The notes below the pieces were generated by a model, which was not told the DNA's origin, made no database searches, and saw nothing but the letters and a program-made list of their open reading frames with translations. DNA of 64,000 nt from an uncultured Clostridia bacterium (GTDB lineage Bacteria > Bacillota > Clostridia > Oscillospirales > CAG-272), in NCBI GenBank assembly GCA_947630625.1, contig CANRIL010000006.1, positions 35,834-99,833 of the forward strand. The letters run 5' to 3'. The position numbers and the translations under genes were made by a program. Position 1 is the stretch's first letter. Each line of letters starts with the position of its first letter. Shown here one piece after another: positions 41,004 to 49,891 of the stretch.

Positions 41004-42440
41004 ATGGTAAACAAGAAAATGATAAAGTCCGTCATGAAGATCAAGACGGCGTGCTTTTATACGTTCCTGCTCGTGTTCTTTTTCGTAGGACTTCTGTGGT
41101 TCTGCCGTCCCTCCGTATCTGAAACGGAAAAGCGCGAGCTTACGAAATTCCCGGAGATGACAGTTTCCGGCGTGCTCGACGGGAGCTTCTGGCATGGCGT
41201 CGACCTCTGGTATTCGGATACGTTCCCGCTGCGCGAGCAGCTTATCGAATGCAACGGCTTCATACAGTCGCTCTACGGCGACCGTTCCTCACAGCTCATA
41301 GTCGATGACGGACACCACGCCGACGATATCCCCGATATACCGACGCGCCCGTCCGGCACCGACGCGCCGATAACGGACCCCGGCACCGACGAGCCTCCGA
41401 TGACGGATGCGCCCGGTACGGTCGAGCCGCCGACGACGGACGCGCCTGGCACCGATGTGCCGGGTACGGACACGCCGGGCACTGACGCGCCTGTCACCGA
41501 TGCGCCCGTGACCGACGCACCGCCTGATACGGGGAACAATGACCCGCAGGAGGGCGAGATGAAGGGGAACGTGTATGTTTCGGGAGACACCGGCTACAGG
41601 CTCTACTTCTTCAACCGCAAAAACTCGGAGAAGTTCGCCGAGGTCATCAACCGCGCATATGATAAATACAGCGGCACGTGCGACATTTACTGCATCATAC
41701 CGCCGCTGAATTCGATCCTTTTGAACCAGGCGACGCAGGATAAACTCAAGATAAGCGACCAGGGGCGCGCGATCGAATACATGTACGCGCTGATGAAGGA
41801 AGGCGTCAGGACTGTAGACGCTTACGGAAGCATTTCAGCCCACAAGAATGAATATATCTATTTCCGTACAGACCATCACTGGACGGCGCTCGGCGCGTAC
41901 TACGCGTATACGGCGTTCGCGAAGTCAAAGGGCGTCACGGCGCACACGCTTGACATGTTTGAGCGTCAGGAGTACCCCGGATTCCTCGGCACGGGATATT
42001 CGGAGAGCCAGTCACAGGCGATGAAGAACAATCCCGACACGGTGATCGCTTATGTGCCATTCGGGACAAATAAAATGACGATGCGGCAGAAGGACGGCAA
42101 GGAGGTCGCATGGCGCGTCGTAAACAACGTCAAGAATTATCATGCCGGGGCGAAATACGCGTGCTTTGCCGGAGGCGACCAGCCTTACGCGTACGCGCAC
42201 AATCCGACGATAACCGACGGCTCCGCGTGCGTGCTTATCAAGGATTCTTACGGCAACGCGTTCGTGCCGTTTCTGATCGACCACTACGAATACGTTTACT
42301 GGATAGATTACAGATATTATGACGGCACGCTTACGGCTCTGATCAAAGATAAGGGCATTGACGACGTGATTTTCTGCCCGAATATTTACAGCACGGGCGT
42401 TTCAAGCGTCATCAATCATCTGACGGCGCTGATGCCGTAA
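41004..42440 (+). CDS. DHHW-family extracytoplasmic O-acetylation protein (AlgX/AlgJ-like)
   Basis: The protein is 478 residues. One membrane helix (about residues 12-35) anchors the chain outside. The conserved region FRTDHHWTALGAYYAY contains the DHHW motif that gives the family its name, and KDSYGNAFVPFL near residue 415 contains the likely catalytic Ser. Between about residues 115 and 180 is a low-complexity Thr/Pro/Asp spacer of repeated TDAP, GTD and TDEPP units. With the upstream MBOAT protein, 17 bp away, it would acetylate an exported glycan. The acetylated glycan is unknown. ATG 41004 has GGGAGGG 13 bp upstream. Confidence 0.9.
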   Translation: MVNKKMIKSVMKIKTACFYTFLLVFFFVGLLWFCRPSVSETEKRELTKFPEMTVSGVLDGSFWHGVDLWYSDTFPLREQLIECNGFIQSLYGDRSSQLIVDDGHHADDIPDIPTRPSGTDAPITDPGTDEPPMTDAPGTVEPPTTDAPGTDVPGTDTPGTDAPVTDAPVTDAPPDTGNNDPQEGEMKGNVYVSGDTGYRLYFFNRKNSEKFAEVINRAYDKYSGTCDIYCIIPPLNSILLNQATQDKLKISDQGRAIEYMYALMKEGVRTVDAYGSISAHKNEYIYFRTDHHWTALGAYYAYTAFAKSKGVTAHTLDMFERQEYPGFLGTGYSESQSQAMKNNPDTVIAYVPFGTNKMTMRQKDGKEVAWRVVNNVKNYHAGAKYACFAGGDQPYAYAHNPTITDGSACVLIKDSYGNAFVPFLIDHYEYVYWIDYRYYDGTLTALIKDKGIDDVIFCPNIYSTGVSSVINHLTALMP

Positions 42441-42455
42441 AGGTAAGGTAATAAT

Positions 42456-42482
42456 CGCGCTCCCGCTTTCGCCGGGAGCGCG
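42456..42482 (+). terminator. Candidate terminator of the MBOAT/DHHW operon
   Basis: A perfect 10-bp stem (42456-42465 with 42473-42482) with a 7-base loop lies 15 bp beyond the stop codon, but has no U-run. Confidence 0.5.
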
Positions 42483-42525
42483 GCATTATGCCGCCGGGAG
42501 GCGGCCGGAAGGAAGTGACAGACAG

Positions 42526-42975
42526 GTGAAAGAAAGCGAGATCATAAAAAGATACGGGCTTGATATTCTGCGCTCCGACGGATTTAAGCGGGAGAAGGAA
42601 TATATCCAGCACGGCAAAGTGAGCGTTTATGAGCATTCCGTCGCGGTGGCGGCGATGTGCGTCTCGATCGCAGACGAACTTCACCTGAATGTTGATATGC
42701 GCGCGCTCGTTCGGGGCGCGCTGCTGCACGATTATTTTCTCTACGACTGGCACGAGAGCGGACACGCATGGCACGGATTTACGCACGCGTCCCGCGCGCT
42801 GCTGCTCGCCTCGCTCGATTTCAGGCTTGGGAACGCCGAAAGAGACATGATATCGCACCACATGTTCCCGCTCAACAGGCGCGCGCCGCGCACGCGCGAG
42901 GGAGTTCTGCTCTGCGCCGCGGACAAGATCTGCGCGCTCGCAGAGACTGTGTGCGGGAGAGGGGAGCCGCAGTGA
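42526..42975 (+). CDS. HD-domain phosphohydrolase
   Basis: This 149-residue protein is a small HD-superfamily member. YEHSVAVAAMC supplies the first His, ALLHDYFLYDWHE the signature His-Asp, and MISHHMFPL a further His pair, in the usual order for metal-binding. DKICALAE gives the last Asp. Small HD proteins of this type hydrolyse nucleotide or phosphate-ester substrates; the substrate is not known. The start is GTG 42526, with GGAAGG 12 bp upstream. Its stop overlaps the GTG start of the next gene by four bases. Confidence 0.88.
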   Translation: MKESEIIKRYGLDILRSDGFKREKEYIQHGKVSVYEHSVAVAAMCVSIADELHLNVDMRALVRGALLHDYFLYDWHESGHAWHGFTHASRALLLASLDFRLGNAERDMISHHMFPLNRRAPRTREGVLLCAADKICALAETVCGRGEPQ

Positions 42976-43850
42976 TAACTATGCTTGAATCCGTCGAAAG
43001 ATGGATACTTTATATAATGATATACAGCTTCGTCGGCTGGGTGTACGAAACGATAATCTGCTCGCTTGAGGCGAAAAGGCTCGTGAACCGCGGCTTTTTC
43101 AACGGTCCCTACTGCCCGATATACGGGTTCGGCGCGCTCATAGATGTCGCGATCATCGGGCGGATCGAAAGCGTGCCGCTTTTGTTCCTGCTCGGCGCGC
43201 TTCTCGACTGCACGCTTGAATATATCACCTCATACGTGATGGAGAAGATGTTCCACGCGCGCTGGTGGGATTATTCGACGTACCGGTTCAATTTAAACGG
43301 GCGTATCTGTCTTCTCGGAGCCGTCGTTTTCGGCGCGTTCTCCGCGCTGACGATAAAGGTCATACATCCCGCAGTCGTCTACGCGGTCGGCTTCGTCGGG
43401 CAGCCCGCGCTTCATATCACATCGGGCGTGCTGCTTGCGCTGTTCGCCGTTGACGCGGTCGTGACGATCACGGGTATGTCCGGCTTCAACGAGAAGCTGC
43501 ACGAGCTGACGCTTGAGCTTGAGTCGACGGCGGCGAAGCTCGGCGAGGCGATACACAGCGAGAGCTCACGGCTTATCGGCGAAAACGTGAAGCGGGTCAC
43601 GGATGTCATCCGTTCGTCCCCCGTATACGAATCGTTCAGCGCGGTGTTTGAGGATTTCGCCGCAAAGCTGAACGCGCAGCAGAACAGAATGATCCGCTCG
43701 TTCCCGCGGCTTCGCTCCGTGCACTACGACAAGACGCTTTCCGGTCTGCGCGGATTCATATTAAACAGACGCAAGCACAAAAATGACGTTCACGGCGGCG
43801 AGACGCCGGAAGGGAAAGAAAGCGTGGGAGCAGAGGAGGAGAAAAAATAA
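42972..43850 (+). CDS. Putative ABC transporter permease, CmpB family
   Basis: The protein is 292 residues. Residues 10-165 carry five or six hydrophobic helices and the family phrase FVGWVYETIICSLEAKRLVNRGFFNGPYCPIYG, which marks the CmpB group of clostridial membrane proteins. The C-terminal 120 residues are hydrophilic and partly coiled coil, ending in a Gly/Glu/Lys-rich tail. The annotation as ABC permease rests on family naming; an ATPase is not next to it. GTG at 42972 (GGGGAG 5 bp upstream, GTGA overlap with the HD gene) is preferred; ATG 42981 is the alternative. Confidence 0.82.
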   Translation: MITMLESVERWILYIMIYSFVGWVYETIICSLEAKRLVNRGFFNGPYCPIYGFGALIDVAIIGRIESVPLLFLLGALLDCTLEYITSYVMEKMFHARWWDYSTYRFNLNGRICLLGAVVFGAFSALTIKVIHPAVVYAVGFVGQPALHITSGVLLALFAVDAVVTITGMSGFNEKLHELTLELESTAAKLGEAIHSESSRLIGENVKRVTDVIRSSPVYESFSAVFEDFAAKLNAQQNRMIRSFPRLRSVHYDKTLSGLRGFILNRRKHKNDVHGGETPEGKESVGAEEEKK

Positions 43851-43908
43851 AATTCCGCGCGCTGCTTTTTATGGGAAAACATTTTTCAGCATCAAATGTA
43901 AAAATATG

Positions 43909-43937
43909 TTGAAATTTTTCGAAAATTGAGATATAAT
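43909..43937 (+). promoter_or_regulatory. Promoter of the ECF sigma factor operon
   Basis: TTGAAA (43909-43914) and TATAAT (43932-43937) are spaced by 17 bp, about 36 bp before the TTG at 43973. Confidence 0.85.
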
Positions 43938-43972
43938 CTGAATATACATTGATTGAAAGGACGGTGGATCTC

Positions 43973-44533
43973 TTGTTGTGGCTCTTGGCGGCCGGGTGCG
44001 AGGAAGAGCAGGATATCGTCCTTTTGATTTTTAAAAAATACAAAAGCAATATGTACCGCATGGCGTTCGGAATACTGAAAAATCACAGCGACGCGGAGGA
44101 CGCCGTAAGCGAGACGATGCTGAAGATAGCGCGGCACGCGTCAAAATTCCGGGGCAAAACGGACGACGAGACGGCGGCGCTCGTCTCGACATACACGAAG
44201 AATACCGCGAAAAGCTTATATAAAAAGCGGATGCGGGAAAAGGAACACGTTGTCAGCGACGGTGATATAGACCCTGAAAGAACTGCGGACGAGAACGCGG
44301 ACATCGAAATGAAGATAATACGCGGCGAGTGCGAGGCGCACTTGTTCGCGGCGTTTATGAGGCTTCCGGAGCATTACAGGCACCTGCTCGAGCTGCGCGA
44401 GATGCACATGCTTTCATACAAGGAAATTGCGGAGGTACTGAATATTTCGGTCGACGCGGTAGATGCGCGGCTGCGCCGCGCGAGGGAGCGATTTGCCGAG
44501 GAAATCAAAAAGGAAGGGGTTACACCGGAATGA
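43973..44533 (+). CDS. RNA polymerase sigma-70-family factor (ECF type)
   Basis: The protein is 186 residues with two sigma domains. Region 2 includes LIFKKYKSNMYRMAFGILKNHSDAEDAVSETMLKIARH, and region 4 has LPEHYRHLLELREMHMLSYKEIAEVLNISVDAVDARLRRARE. No region 3 is present, as in ECF factors. I place the start at TTG 43973 because AAAGGACGG lies 9 bp upstream. The in-frame TTG at 43949 lies only 12 bp from the -10 and would give a leaderless transcript. The next gene overlaps the stop codon by ATGA, so a regulatory partner is co-translated. Confidence 0.92.
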   Translation: MLWLLAAGCEEEQDIVLLIFKKYKSNMYRMAFGILKNHSDAEDAVSETMLKIARHASKFRGKTDDETAALVSTYTKNTAKSLYKKRMREKEHVVSDGDIDPERTADENADIEMKIIRGECEAHLFAAFMRLPEHYRHLLELREMHMLSYKEIAEVLNISVDAVDARLRRARERFAEEIKKEGVTPE

Positions 44534-45261
44534 AGAAGGATAAAGATCAGAAGTTTGACGAATCGTTTGCGCTCATAAAGGACAGCGTCATGAAAGCTGA
44601 GGCGGAGAGCTTTCTTCTCGGCTCTGACGCGTCATGCAGGTGTGACGGAGGAGCTGAGCTTCTGCCGGAGGCGGAGGAGCGTATACTACGCCGGCTTGAC
44701 CGCAAAAGAGCGGCGGCAAGGCGCAGGCGCGCGTTCGGTCGCACTGTTGCGGCGGTATTCATAATCGCCGTTGCCGTATTTGCGCTTTCGTTTGTCATTC
44801 CGGAGGTCAGGGCGGCATATTTCGGACTTTTCTCGAAGATGACGAACAGGGACATCCTGATCTCGATCGACGCGCTTGAGGACGGCGGCGACTTTATTGC
44901 AAAGGCGGGGACGCCGACATTGCCTGCCGGGTACGCGGTGAAGGATGAGTCGCAAATGACGTATACATATGACGCCGCATATGTGCGCACAAACGAAAAG
45001 GGCGAGGAGGACGGCTGGATAGATTTCAGCAGGAAGTTTCTGAAGCTCGGTTCGAGTTCGATCTCGGTCGACAACCGGGGCGTCATGGAGGATATAAAGA
45101 TAAACGGTTACAGCGGCGTGCTCGTTACTTACGGCGAGGATTCGTGGCACGACTTTGTTCTTGTATTCTATGACGGGACGTACATATATTTCTTCCACAT
45201 CATCGACAGCACGATGACGCGCGAGGAGCTTTTGAGCATGGCGGAAAGCGTTTATGACTGA
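44530..45261 (+). CDS. DUF4367 membrane protein, probable partner of the ECF sigma factor
   Basis: The protein is 243 residues. The N-terminal 80 residues are acidic/basic and cytoplasmic, followed by one helix (VAAVFIIAVAVFALSFVI). The extracytoplasmic part has the DUF4367 look: PTLPAGYAV near the middle, DNRGVMEDIKINGYSGVLVTYG, and WHDFVLVFYDGTYIYFFHII near the end. The ATG at 44530 overlaps the sigma stop (ATGA), so the two are translationally coupled. Coupling with a sigma factor and a single helix suggest an anti-sigma or sensor role, although no ZAS zinc motif is evident (a CRC at residues ~36-38 only). Confidence 0.85.
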   Translation: MKKDKDQKFDESFALIKDSVMKAEAESFLLGSDASCRCDGGAELLPEAEERILRRLDRKRAAARRRRAFGRTVAAVFIIAVAVFALSFVIPEVRAAYFGLFSKMTNRDILISIDALEDGGDFIAKAGTPTLPAGYAVKDESQMTYTYDAAYVRTNEKGEEDGWIDFSRKFLKLGSSSISVDNRGVMEDIKINGYSGVLVTYGEDSWHDFVLVFYDGTYIYFFHIIDSTMTREELLSMAESVYD

Positions 45262-45278
45262 ATATCGGCGAATTGAAG

Positions 45279-45318
45279 CGCGCCGTCACTTTCAAAATCG
45301 GGAGTGACGGCGCGTTTT
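45279..45318 (+). terminator. Terminator of the sigma/DUF4367 operon
   Basis: A perfect 12-bp stem (45279-45290 with 45303-45314) with a 12-base loop is followed by TTTTAAATAAAATTT. Confidence 0.85.
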
Positions 45319-45447
45319 AAATAAAATTTATGTTCTATTTTTGTGCAAAACAATGATTTTAGGCTTTCGGTGTTTTTTTGCGACGGTTTTGGTACATCTC
45401 AAAGGTTATACTTTATATAGAGAAATAAATCCGGGGGAGGTTCTTTT

Positions 45448-45867
45448 ATGTCAGTTAAAAGATCAGGTTCGTTTATGATGGCGTTCGTCATGGTTTTCAT
45501 GATGATGGTGACGGCGCATGCGTTCGAAATTGTTCCGATGAGTAATGATTACACGGTCAGGGCTGACGCGGACATCATTTTTGACGGCAAGGGAAAGGGG
45601 ACGGTCACGGTTTGCGTCAAGGGGCTTCCGGGATGTCAGCGAATAACCGCCACAACGATGCTTTACCATCAGGGCATTTTCGGCATCTGGTTCACGGACG
45701 CCGTGCTCCGCGACGGAACGGAGTGGGGCGAGACGTATACGGTCGAATCGGAATTTGACGCCGTGAGCGGGCGCACATACAAGGTCACGGTTTCGGGAGA
45801 CGTGTATTCTCCGAACCTCGCTTACAGTGAAAACGTCGACGTTGTGAGAAAAGCCAAAGCGCCGTGA
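45448..45867 (+). CDS. Small secreted protein of unknown function
   Basis: The protein is 139 residues with a Met/Phe-rich signal peptide (to about AHA at residue 25). The mature part is a compact beta-rich domain: YTVRADADIIFDGKGKGTVTVCVKGLPGCQRITATTMLYH and TYKVTVSGDVYS, with Cys residues in VCVKGLPGC that may pair. It resembles a small Ig-like fold, but I do not recognise a family. GGGGGAGG lies 8 bp before the ATG. Its transcript ends at a long-stem terminator (46020-46085). The 151 bp after the stop codon include a cgcgcc-ttc-gggcgcg hairpin. Confidence 0.75.
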   Translation: MSVKRSGSFMMAFVMVFMMMVTAHAFEIVPMSNDYTVRADADIIFDGKGKGTVTVCVKGLPGCQRITATTMLYHQGIFGIWFTDAVLRDGTEWGETYTVESEFDAVSGRTYKVTVSGDVYSPNLAYSENVDVVRKAKAP

Positions 45868-46019
45868 TACACGGTGCGGACGCGCCCGCGAAACTCTCTG
45901 TTTGAGCGCAGATCAGGCGTCCGCGTGATATCGGCTCGGCATGACGCCGACTCCCGCGTGCTTTTCGCTGCGGGAATATTAAATCGATGCACTCGCGCCT
46001 TCGGGCGCGGATGCAATAT

Positions 46020-46085
46020 GAGTCCGGTCGTTCAGGCTCACCTTTCCTTCGTGGATGTCGGTGGAACGGCCGGGCTCAGTTTTTT
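46020..46085 (+). terminator. Long-stem terminator after the secreted protein gene
   Basis: A 13-bp stem with two G-U pairs (46020-46032 with 46065-46077) and a 32-base loop is followed by TTTTTT (46080-46085). Confidence 0.7.
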
Positions 46086-46101
46086 CGTGTGCCGGCAAAA
46101 C

Positions 46102-46144
46102 AAAAAAGCACTTGCCGCACAAAACTGTGGTGATGCAAGTGCTT
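46102..46144 (-). terminator. Terminator of the tRNA-Arg transcript
   Basis: On the minus strand a 10-bp stem (46106-46115 with 46135-46144), with an inner CAC/GTG pairing, is followed by six T residues; it begins 3 bp beyond the tRNA 3' end. Confidence 0.87.
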
Positions 46145-46146
46145 AT

Positions 46147-46219
46147 CGCGCCCTAAAGGATTCGAACCTTCGACCTACCGGTTCGTAGCCGGGCACTCTA
46201 TCCGCTGAGCTAAGGGCGC
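46147..46219 (-). tRNA. tRNA-Arg (anticodon ACG)
   Basis: The 73-nt cloverleaf has GCGCCCT pairing with AGGGCGC as the acceptor stem, discriminator G, D-arm TAGCTCAGCGGATAGAG, anticodon loop CTACGAA (ACG; A34 normally becomes inosine) on a CCCGG/CCGG-type stem, and TPsiC arm GGTTCGAATCC. CCA is not encoded. Confidence 0.97.
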
Positions 46220-46239
46220 GTGCTTTCTCAAGCCTAATT

Positions 46240-46268
46240 ATAATATCACATTACTTCCGCCGTGTCAA
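46240..46268 (-). promoter_or_regulatory. Promoter of tRNA-Arg
   Basis: On the minus strand a perfect TTGACA (46263-46268) and TATTAT (46240-46245) are spaced by 17 bp, about 20 bp before the tRNA 5' end. This promoter separates the tRNA from dxs. Confidence 0.88.
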
Positions 46269-46352
46269 GCGTTTCATGAGAAATTTTTTCCGGAAGTGAA
46301 TCCATTCTCTTTTCAACTGCTGCGTTTACTTTGAAAAGCTACGGAAGCGGAT

Positions 46353-48224
46353 TCATGCAGAGGTAGGGCAGGATCTGCCGAGCTCGTTGCCGATCTCGGT
46401 CGCGACTGATTTTGAATCGAGCGCGAGCCTGTGAAGCAGCTCTTCGCGCGTCCCGTGCGTGACAAAAACGCCGTCGATCGCGCGGATCACGACGCGGCTG
46501 TGAATTCCCATGCACGATAATTTTGATGCGAGCGCCTCACCGATGCCTCCGCGCAAAACGCCTTCTTCTAGCACGTATATCAGCTTTGCGCCGGAGATGA
46601 GCGGGAAAAGCTCGTCTTCCGGGAGCGGGGACACGCGAATGAGCTTGACTATGCCGACGTTATATTTCGGCGCGAGCATATCGGCGGCGGCGACAGCCTC
46701 GCTCGTTATCGCACCGTAAGTCACGATCACGGCGTCGGGCGCGCACCGCGGCATGCGGTATGAAAGCGAGTCGGACGACGAAAACGATGATCTGTCGTAA
46801 ACAGTTTCCTTGCCCTTCGGATAGCGCACGACAGCGACGCCGCTGTTGTAGATCGCAAGCGACAGCGTTTTGTTCAGTTCCTCATACGTTTCGGGCGAAT
46901 ATACGGTCACGCCGGGGATCGGGGAAAAGAGCGAAACGTCGTATATCCCCTGGTGCGTGGCTCCGTCGTTCGGGACGATGCCGCAGTGGTCGAGCGCGAG
47001 CGTGATATGCGAGCCGTCAAGCGCGATGTCGTGAAATACCTGGTCAAAGACGCGCTGCGAAAACGTTGAATAAAGCGCGCACACGGGGTTCATGCCGGAG
47101 ACGGCGAGCCCGCCGCAGAACGCGACTGCGTGTTCCTCGGCGATGCCAACGTCTGTATATCTGTTCGGGAAGAGCTCCGCGTAGCGGTCAAGCCCTGTCC
47201 CGTCGCGCATGGCGCTTGTGACCGCGTAAATGCTCCTGTCCTCGAGCGCGCGCATGCAGAGAAATTCGCCGAATTTTGAGGTGAAGCATTCTTCCTGCGT
47301 GCCAGACACGCCGACGGCGGGATCGAAACAGCCGGTCGAGTGGTATCTTTCGGGGTGATTTTCGGCGTCCTCGTATCCGAGCCCCTTCTTTGTCACGATG
47401 TGGACGAGCCAGACGCCGCGGCGCAGCTTTGCTTCTTCAAGCACCGCCTCAAGCTTTTTTATGTCGTTGCCCTCGACAGGCCCCACATACGGTATGCCGA
47501 GGTTTTCAAACAGCGTGTCGCTGATGAAGATGTGCTTGAAGCTGTCCTTCAGCCATTTGAGCGCGCGGGCGATGGGGGTGCCGACGACGGGTATCTTCAT
47601 CAGGAATTTGTCGAGCGTATGTTTGAGAGAAAGGTATCCGCGGCTCGTGCGGACGCCGGAAAGATATCGCGAAATGCCGCCGACGTTTTCCGAGATCGAC
47701 ATTTCGTTGTCGTTTAAGATGATTATCAGATTGAGGTCGCGATGATCGGCGCAGTTGTTGATCGCCTCGTATATCATGCCGTTCGTGAACGAACCGTCGC
47801 CGACGACGGCGATCGAATAAGCGTCGCTCCCGGTGATCCTCGCCGCCTCCGCTATGCCGAGCGCCGCCGAGATCGAGCTGCCGCTGTGTCCGGCGATTAC
47901 GGTGTCATACTCGCTCTCCGCGGGATTTGTGAATCCGGATATGCCGCCGAGGCAGCGCAGAGTCCCGAAGCGGTCACGGCGTCCCGTTATAAGCTTGTGG
48001 GCATAGCTCTGATGTGAGACATCAAATATTATTTTGTCGCGCGGCGCGTCAAAGACGCGGTGTATCGCGAGCGTCGCCTCGACTATGCCGAGATTTGACG
48101 CGAGGTGACCTCCGTTTTTTGAAACGGTGTCTATGATCGTGCGCCTGATCTCCGCGGCGAGCAGTTCAAGCTCGTCATATGTCATGCGCTTTATGTCTTC
48201 TGGGGAATTTACGTTTTCAAGCAT
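46353..48224 (-). CDS. dxs: 1-deoxy-D-xylulose-5-phosphate synthase
   Basis: Dxs condenses pyruvate and glyceraldehyde-3-phosphate, the first step of the MEP isoprenoid pathway (also feeding thiamine and pyridoxal). The protein is 623 residues, usual length. TPP/Mg binding is in GDGSFTNGMIYEAINN (GDG...N), the His of DVSHQSYAHKLITGR contacts the substrate, and the catalytic Glu lies in YTDVGIAEEHAVAFCGGLA. The transketolase C-terminal domain closes the chain. The ATG at 48224 has a weak AGGA 4 bp upstream. A promoter with an 18-bp spacer lies at 48294-48323. Confidence 0.97.
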   Translation of the reverse strand: MLENVNSPEDIKRMTYDELELLAAEIRRTIIDTVSKNGGHLASNLGIVEATLAIHRVFDAPRDKIIFDVSHQSYAHKLITGRRDRFGTLRCLGGISGFTNPAESEYDTVIAGHSGSSISAALGIAEAARITGSDAYSIAVVGDGSFTNGMIYEAINNCADHRDLNLIIILNDNEMSISENVGGISRYLSGVRTSRGYLSLKHTLDKFLMKIPVVGTPIARALKWLKDSFKHIFISDTLFENLGIPYVGPVEGNDIKKLEAVLEEAKLRRGVWLVHIVTKKGLGYEDAENHPERYHSTGCFDPAVGVSGTQEECFTSKFGEFLCMRALEDRSIYAVTSAMRDGTGLDRYAELFPNRYTDVGIAEEHAVAFCGGLAVSGMNPVCALYSTFSQRVFDQVFHDIALDGSHITLALDHCGIVPNDGATHQGIYDVSLFSPIPGVTVYSPETYEELNKTLSLAIYNSGVAVVRYPKGKETVYDRSSFSSSDSLSYRMPRCAPDAVIVTYGAITSEAVAAADMLAPKYNVGIVKLIRVSPLPEDELFPLISGAKLIYVLEEGVLRGGIGEALASKLSCMGIHSRVVIRAIDGVFVTHGTREELLHRLALDSKSVATEIGNELGRSCPTSA

Positions 48225-48293
48225 GTCCTGAGCTCTGATCTTTGCATTCGCGATTTCGCTTCTTCCGCCGTTCGGGAAGCCCCTACAATAATT

Positions 48294-48323
48294 ATTGTAT
48301 CATATTTTCGACAACGCTGTCAA
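48294..48323 (-). promoter_or_regulatory. Promoter of dxs
   Basis: On the minus strand a perfect TTGACA (48318-48323) and TACAAT (48294-48299) are spaced by 18 bp, about 70 bp before the ATG. Confidence 0.82.
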
Positions 48324-48453
48324 TAATAACTGCCCTTTTCGACCTTGACCGTATGTAAACAAAATGTGAAGTTCCAAATTAAATTCCTGTATGTATTTTA
48401 CCGTAATGGCTCAAAAGCTTTCTTTGGTAAACTTTATTTTTGGGGTTCTTAAG

Positions 48454-48482
48454 TTGACAGGAAGATTTTAATATTGTATAAT
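48454..48482 (+). promoter_or_regulatory. Consensus promoter of the ruvC operon
   Basis: A perfect TTGACA (48454-48459) and TATAAT (48477-48482) are spaced by 17 bp, about 39 bp before the ATG at 48522. It may serve the whole run to 61428. Confidence 0.92.
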
Positions 48483-48521
48483 ACAATGATATAATATGCG
48501 GACAAGCTTTTGGAGGGCATG

Positions 48522-49019
48522 ATGATAATACTCGGCGTCGACCCCGGGATCGCCATAGCGGGATGGGGAGTTATCGAATATGACAACTCGCGTATCCGCG
48601 TCCTCGGTTATGGGTCGGCGACGACGCCGGCGGGCATGAAGACGGAAGACCGTCTTTTGTCGCTTCACCGCGACTTTGCCGAGATCATCAGGCATTATAA
48701 GCCGACGGAGTTTGCGGCGGAGGAGCTTTTCTGGAACACGAACCAGAAGACGGGCATCGTCGTCGCGGAGGCGAGAGGCGTCATTGTGATGACGGCGCGC
48801 GGATTCGGGCTCCGGATATCGGAATACACGCCGCTTCAGGTGAAGCAGTCCGTCGCCGGTTACGGGCGGGCGACGAAGCATCAGATAATCACGATGGTGA
48901 CGGCGCTGCTCGGTCTGCCTGAGCCGCCGAAGCCGGACGACACGGCGGACGCGCTCGCGGTCGCGATATGTCACGCGAACAGCTCCGGCTCGCTTCTCGC
49001 AAAATATTACAACAACTAA
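48522..49019 (+). CDS. ruvC: Holliday junction resolvase RuvC
   Basis: RuvC cuts Holliday junctions during recombination repair. The protein is 165 residues. The active-site acids are present: Asp7 of GVDPGIA, Glu of AAEELFWNTN (around residue 68), and the Asp pair of KPDDTADALAVA near residue 140. ATG 48522 is preferred because GGAGGG ends 4 bp before it; the TTG at 48510 overlaps that site. ruvA and ruvB are not in the window. Confidence 0.96.
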   Translation: MIILGVDPGIAIAGWGVIEYDNSRIRVLGYGSATTPAGMKTEDRLLSLHRDFAEIIRHYKPTEFAAEELFWNTNQKTGIVVAEARGVIVMTARGFGLRISEYTPLQVKQSVAGYGRATKHQIITMVTALLGLPEPPKPDDTADALAVAICHANSSGSLLAKYYNN

Positions 49020-49033
49020 AAGGAAAAATTAAG

Positions 49034-49891
49034 ATGCGGATTTCGGATAAATGGCGCGATTACGAGCTGCTCGACTGCTCAGGCGGCGAGCGGCTTGAAC
49101 GCTGGGGAAAATACATACTCATAAGACCCGACCCGCAGGTGATCTGGAACACACCGCGCACCCGCGCGGAGTGGCGCCGCGCGGACGGCGTCTACCACCG
49201 CTCAGAAAAGGGCGGCGGCTCGTGGAGCGGGACGCTTCCGGAGCGCTGGGAAATCGGGTATGGAAACCTGAGATTCGGCGTTCACCCGATGGGATTCAAG
49301 CACACAGGGCTCTTCCCGGAGCAGGCCGTCAACTGGGAGCGCATGGCGGAGCTGATACGCGGACGCCGCGGGACGGCGACAGTTCTCAATCTGTTCGCGT
49401 ACACAGGCGGCGCAACGGCGGCGTGCGCCGAGGCGGGAGCCGCGGTCTGCCATGTGGACGCCTCGCGCGGGATGACCGAGCAGGCAAAGGAAAATCTGAA
49501 GCTTTCAGGTCTTGAGGACGCGCCCGTCCGCTATATCGTCGACGACTGCCGCAAGTTCGTCGGGCGCGAGATCAGGCGCGGACACAAGTATGACGGCATC
49601 ATAATGGACCCCCCGTCCTACGGGCGCGGTCCGTCGGGCGAGGTGTGGCATCTTGAGGACAGCATACACGAGCTGATCTCCCTCTCGGCGGAGCTGCTGT
49701 CGGATAAACCGCTCTTTTTCCTTGTAAATTCGTATACGACAGGACTTTCGCCGATGGCGATCGAATATATCATGAAGGTTGAGATCGAATCGAAAAGGGG
49801 CGGGCATCTCGACTCGGGCGAGATCGGGCTTCCCGTTTCGGAGACGGGCGGCGTGCTGCCGTGCGGCGCGTCTGCATGGTGGTTGTCATGA
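49034..49891 (+). CDS. RlmI/RlmK-type SAM-dependent methyltransferase
   Basis: The protein is 285 residues. The Rossmann methyltransferase core has VLNLFAYTGGATAACAEAGA (motif I), HVDASRGMTEQAKEN (motif II) and YDGIIMDPPSYGRGP (the catalytic DPPSYG). This is the PF10672-type domain found in 23S rRNA cytosine and guanine methyltransferases, without an N-terminal PUA domain. ATG 49034 follows AAAGGA 10 bp upstream and lies 14 bp after ruvC. Its stop codon overlaps the ecfA1 start (ATGA). The rRNA position modified is not determinable here. Confidence 0.88.
   Translation: MRISDKWRDYELLDCSGGERLERWGKYILIRPDPQVIWNTPRTRAEWRRADGVYHRSEKGGGSWSGTLPERWEIGYGNLRFGVHPMGFKHTGLFPEQAVNWERMAELIRGRRGTATVLNLFAYTGGATAACAEAGAAVCHVDASRGMTEQAKENLKLSGLEDAPVRYIVDDCRKFVGREIRRGHKYDGIIMDPPSYGRGPSGEVWHLEDSIHELISLSAELLSDKPLFFLVNSYTTGLSPMAIEYIMKVEIESKRGGHLDSGEIGLPVSETGGVLPCGASAWWLS

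Noticed and set aside
45868..46019. Possible riboswitch after the small secreted protein gene
   Set aside because: The hairpins fit a terminator region; no conserved riboswitch core was recognised and no gene follows on that strand.
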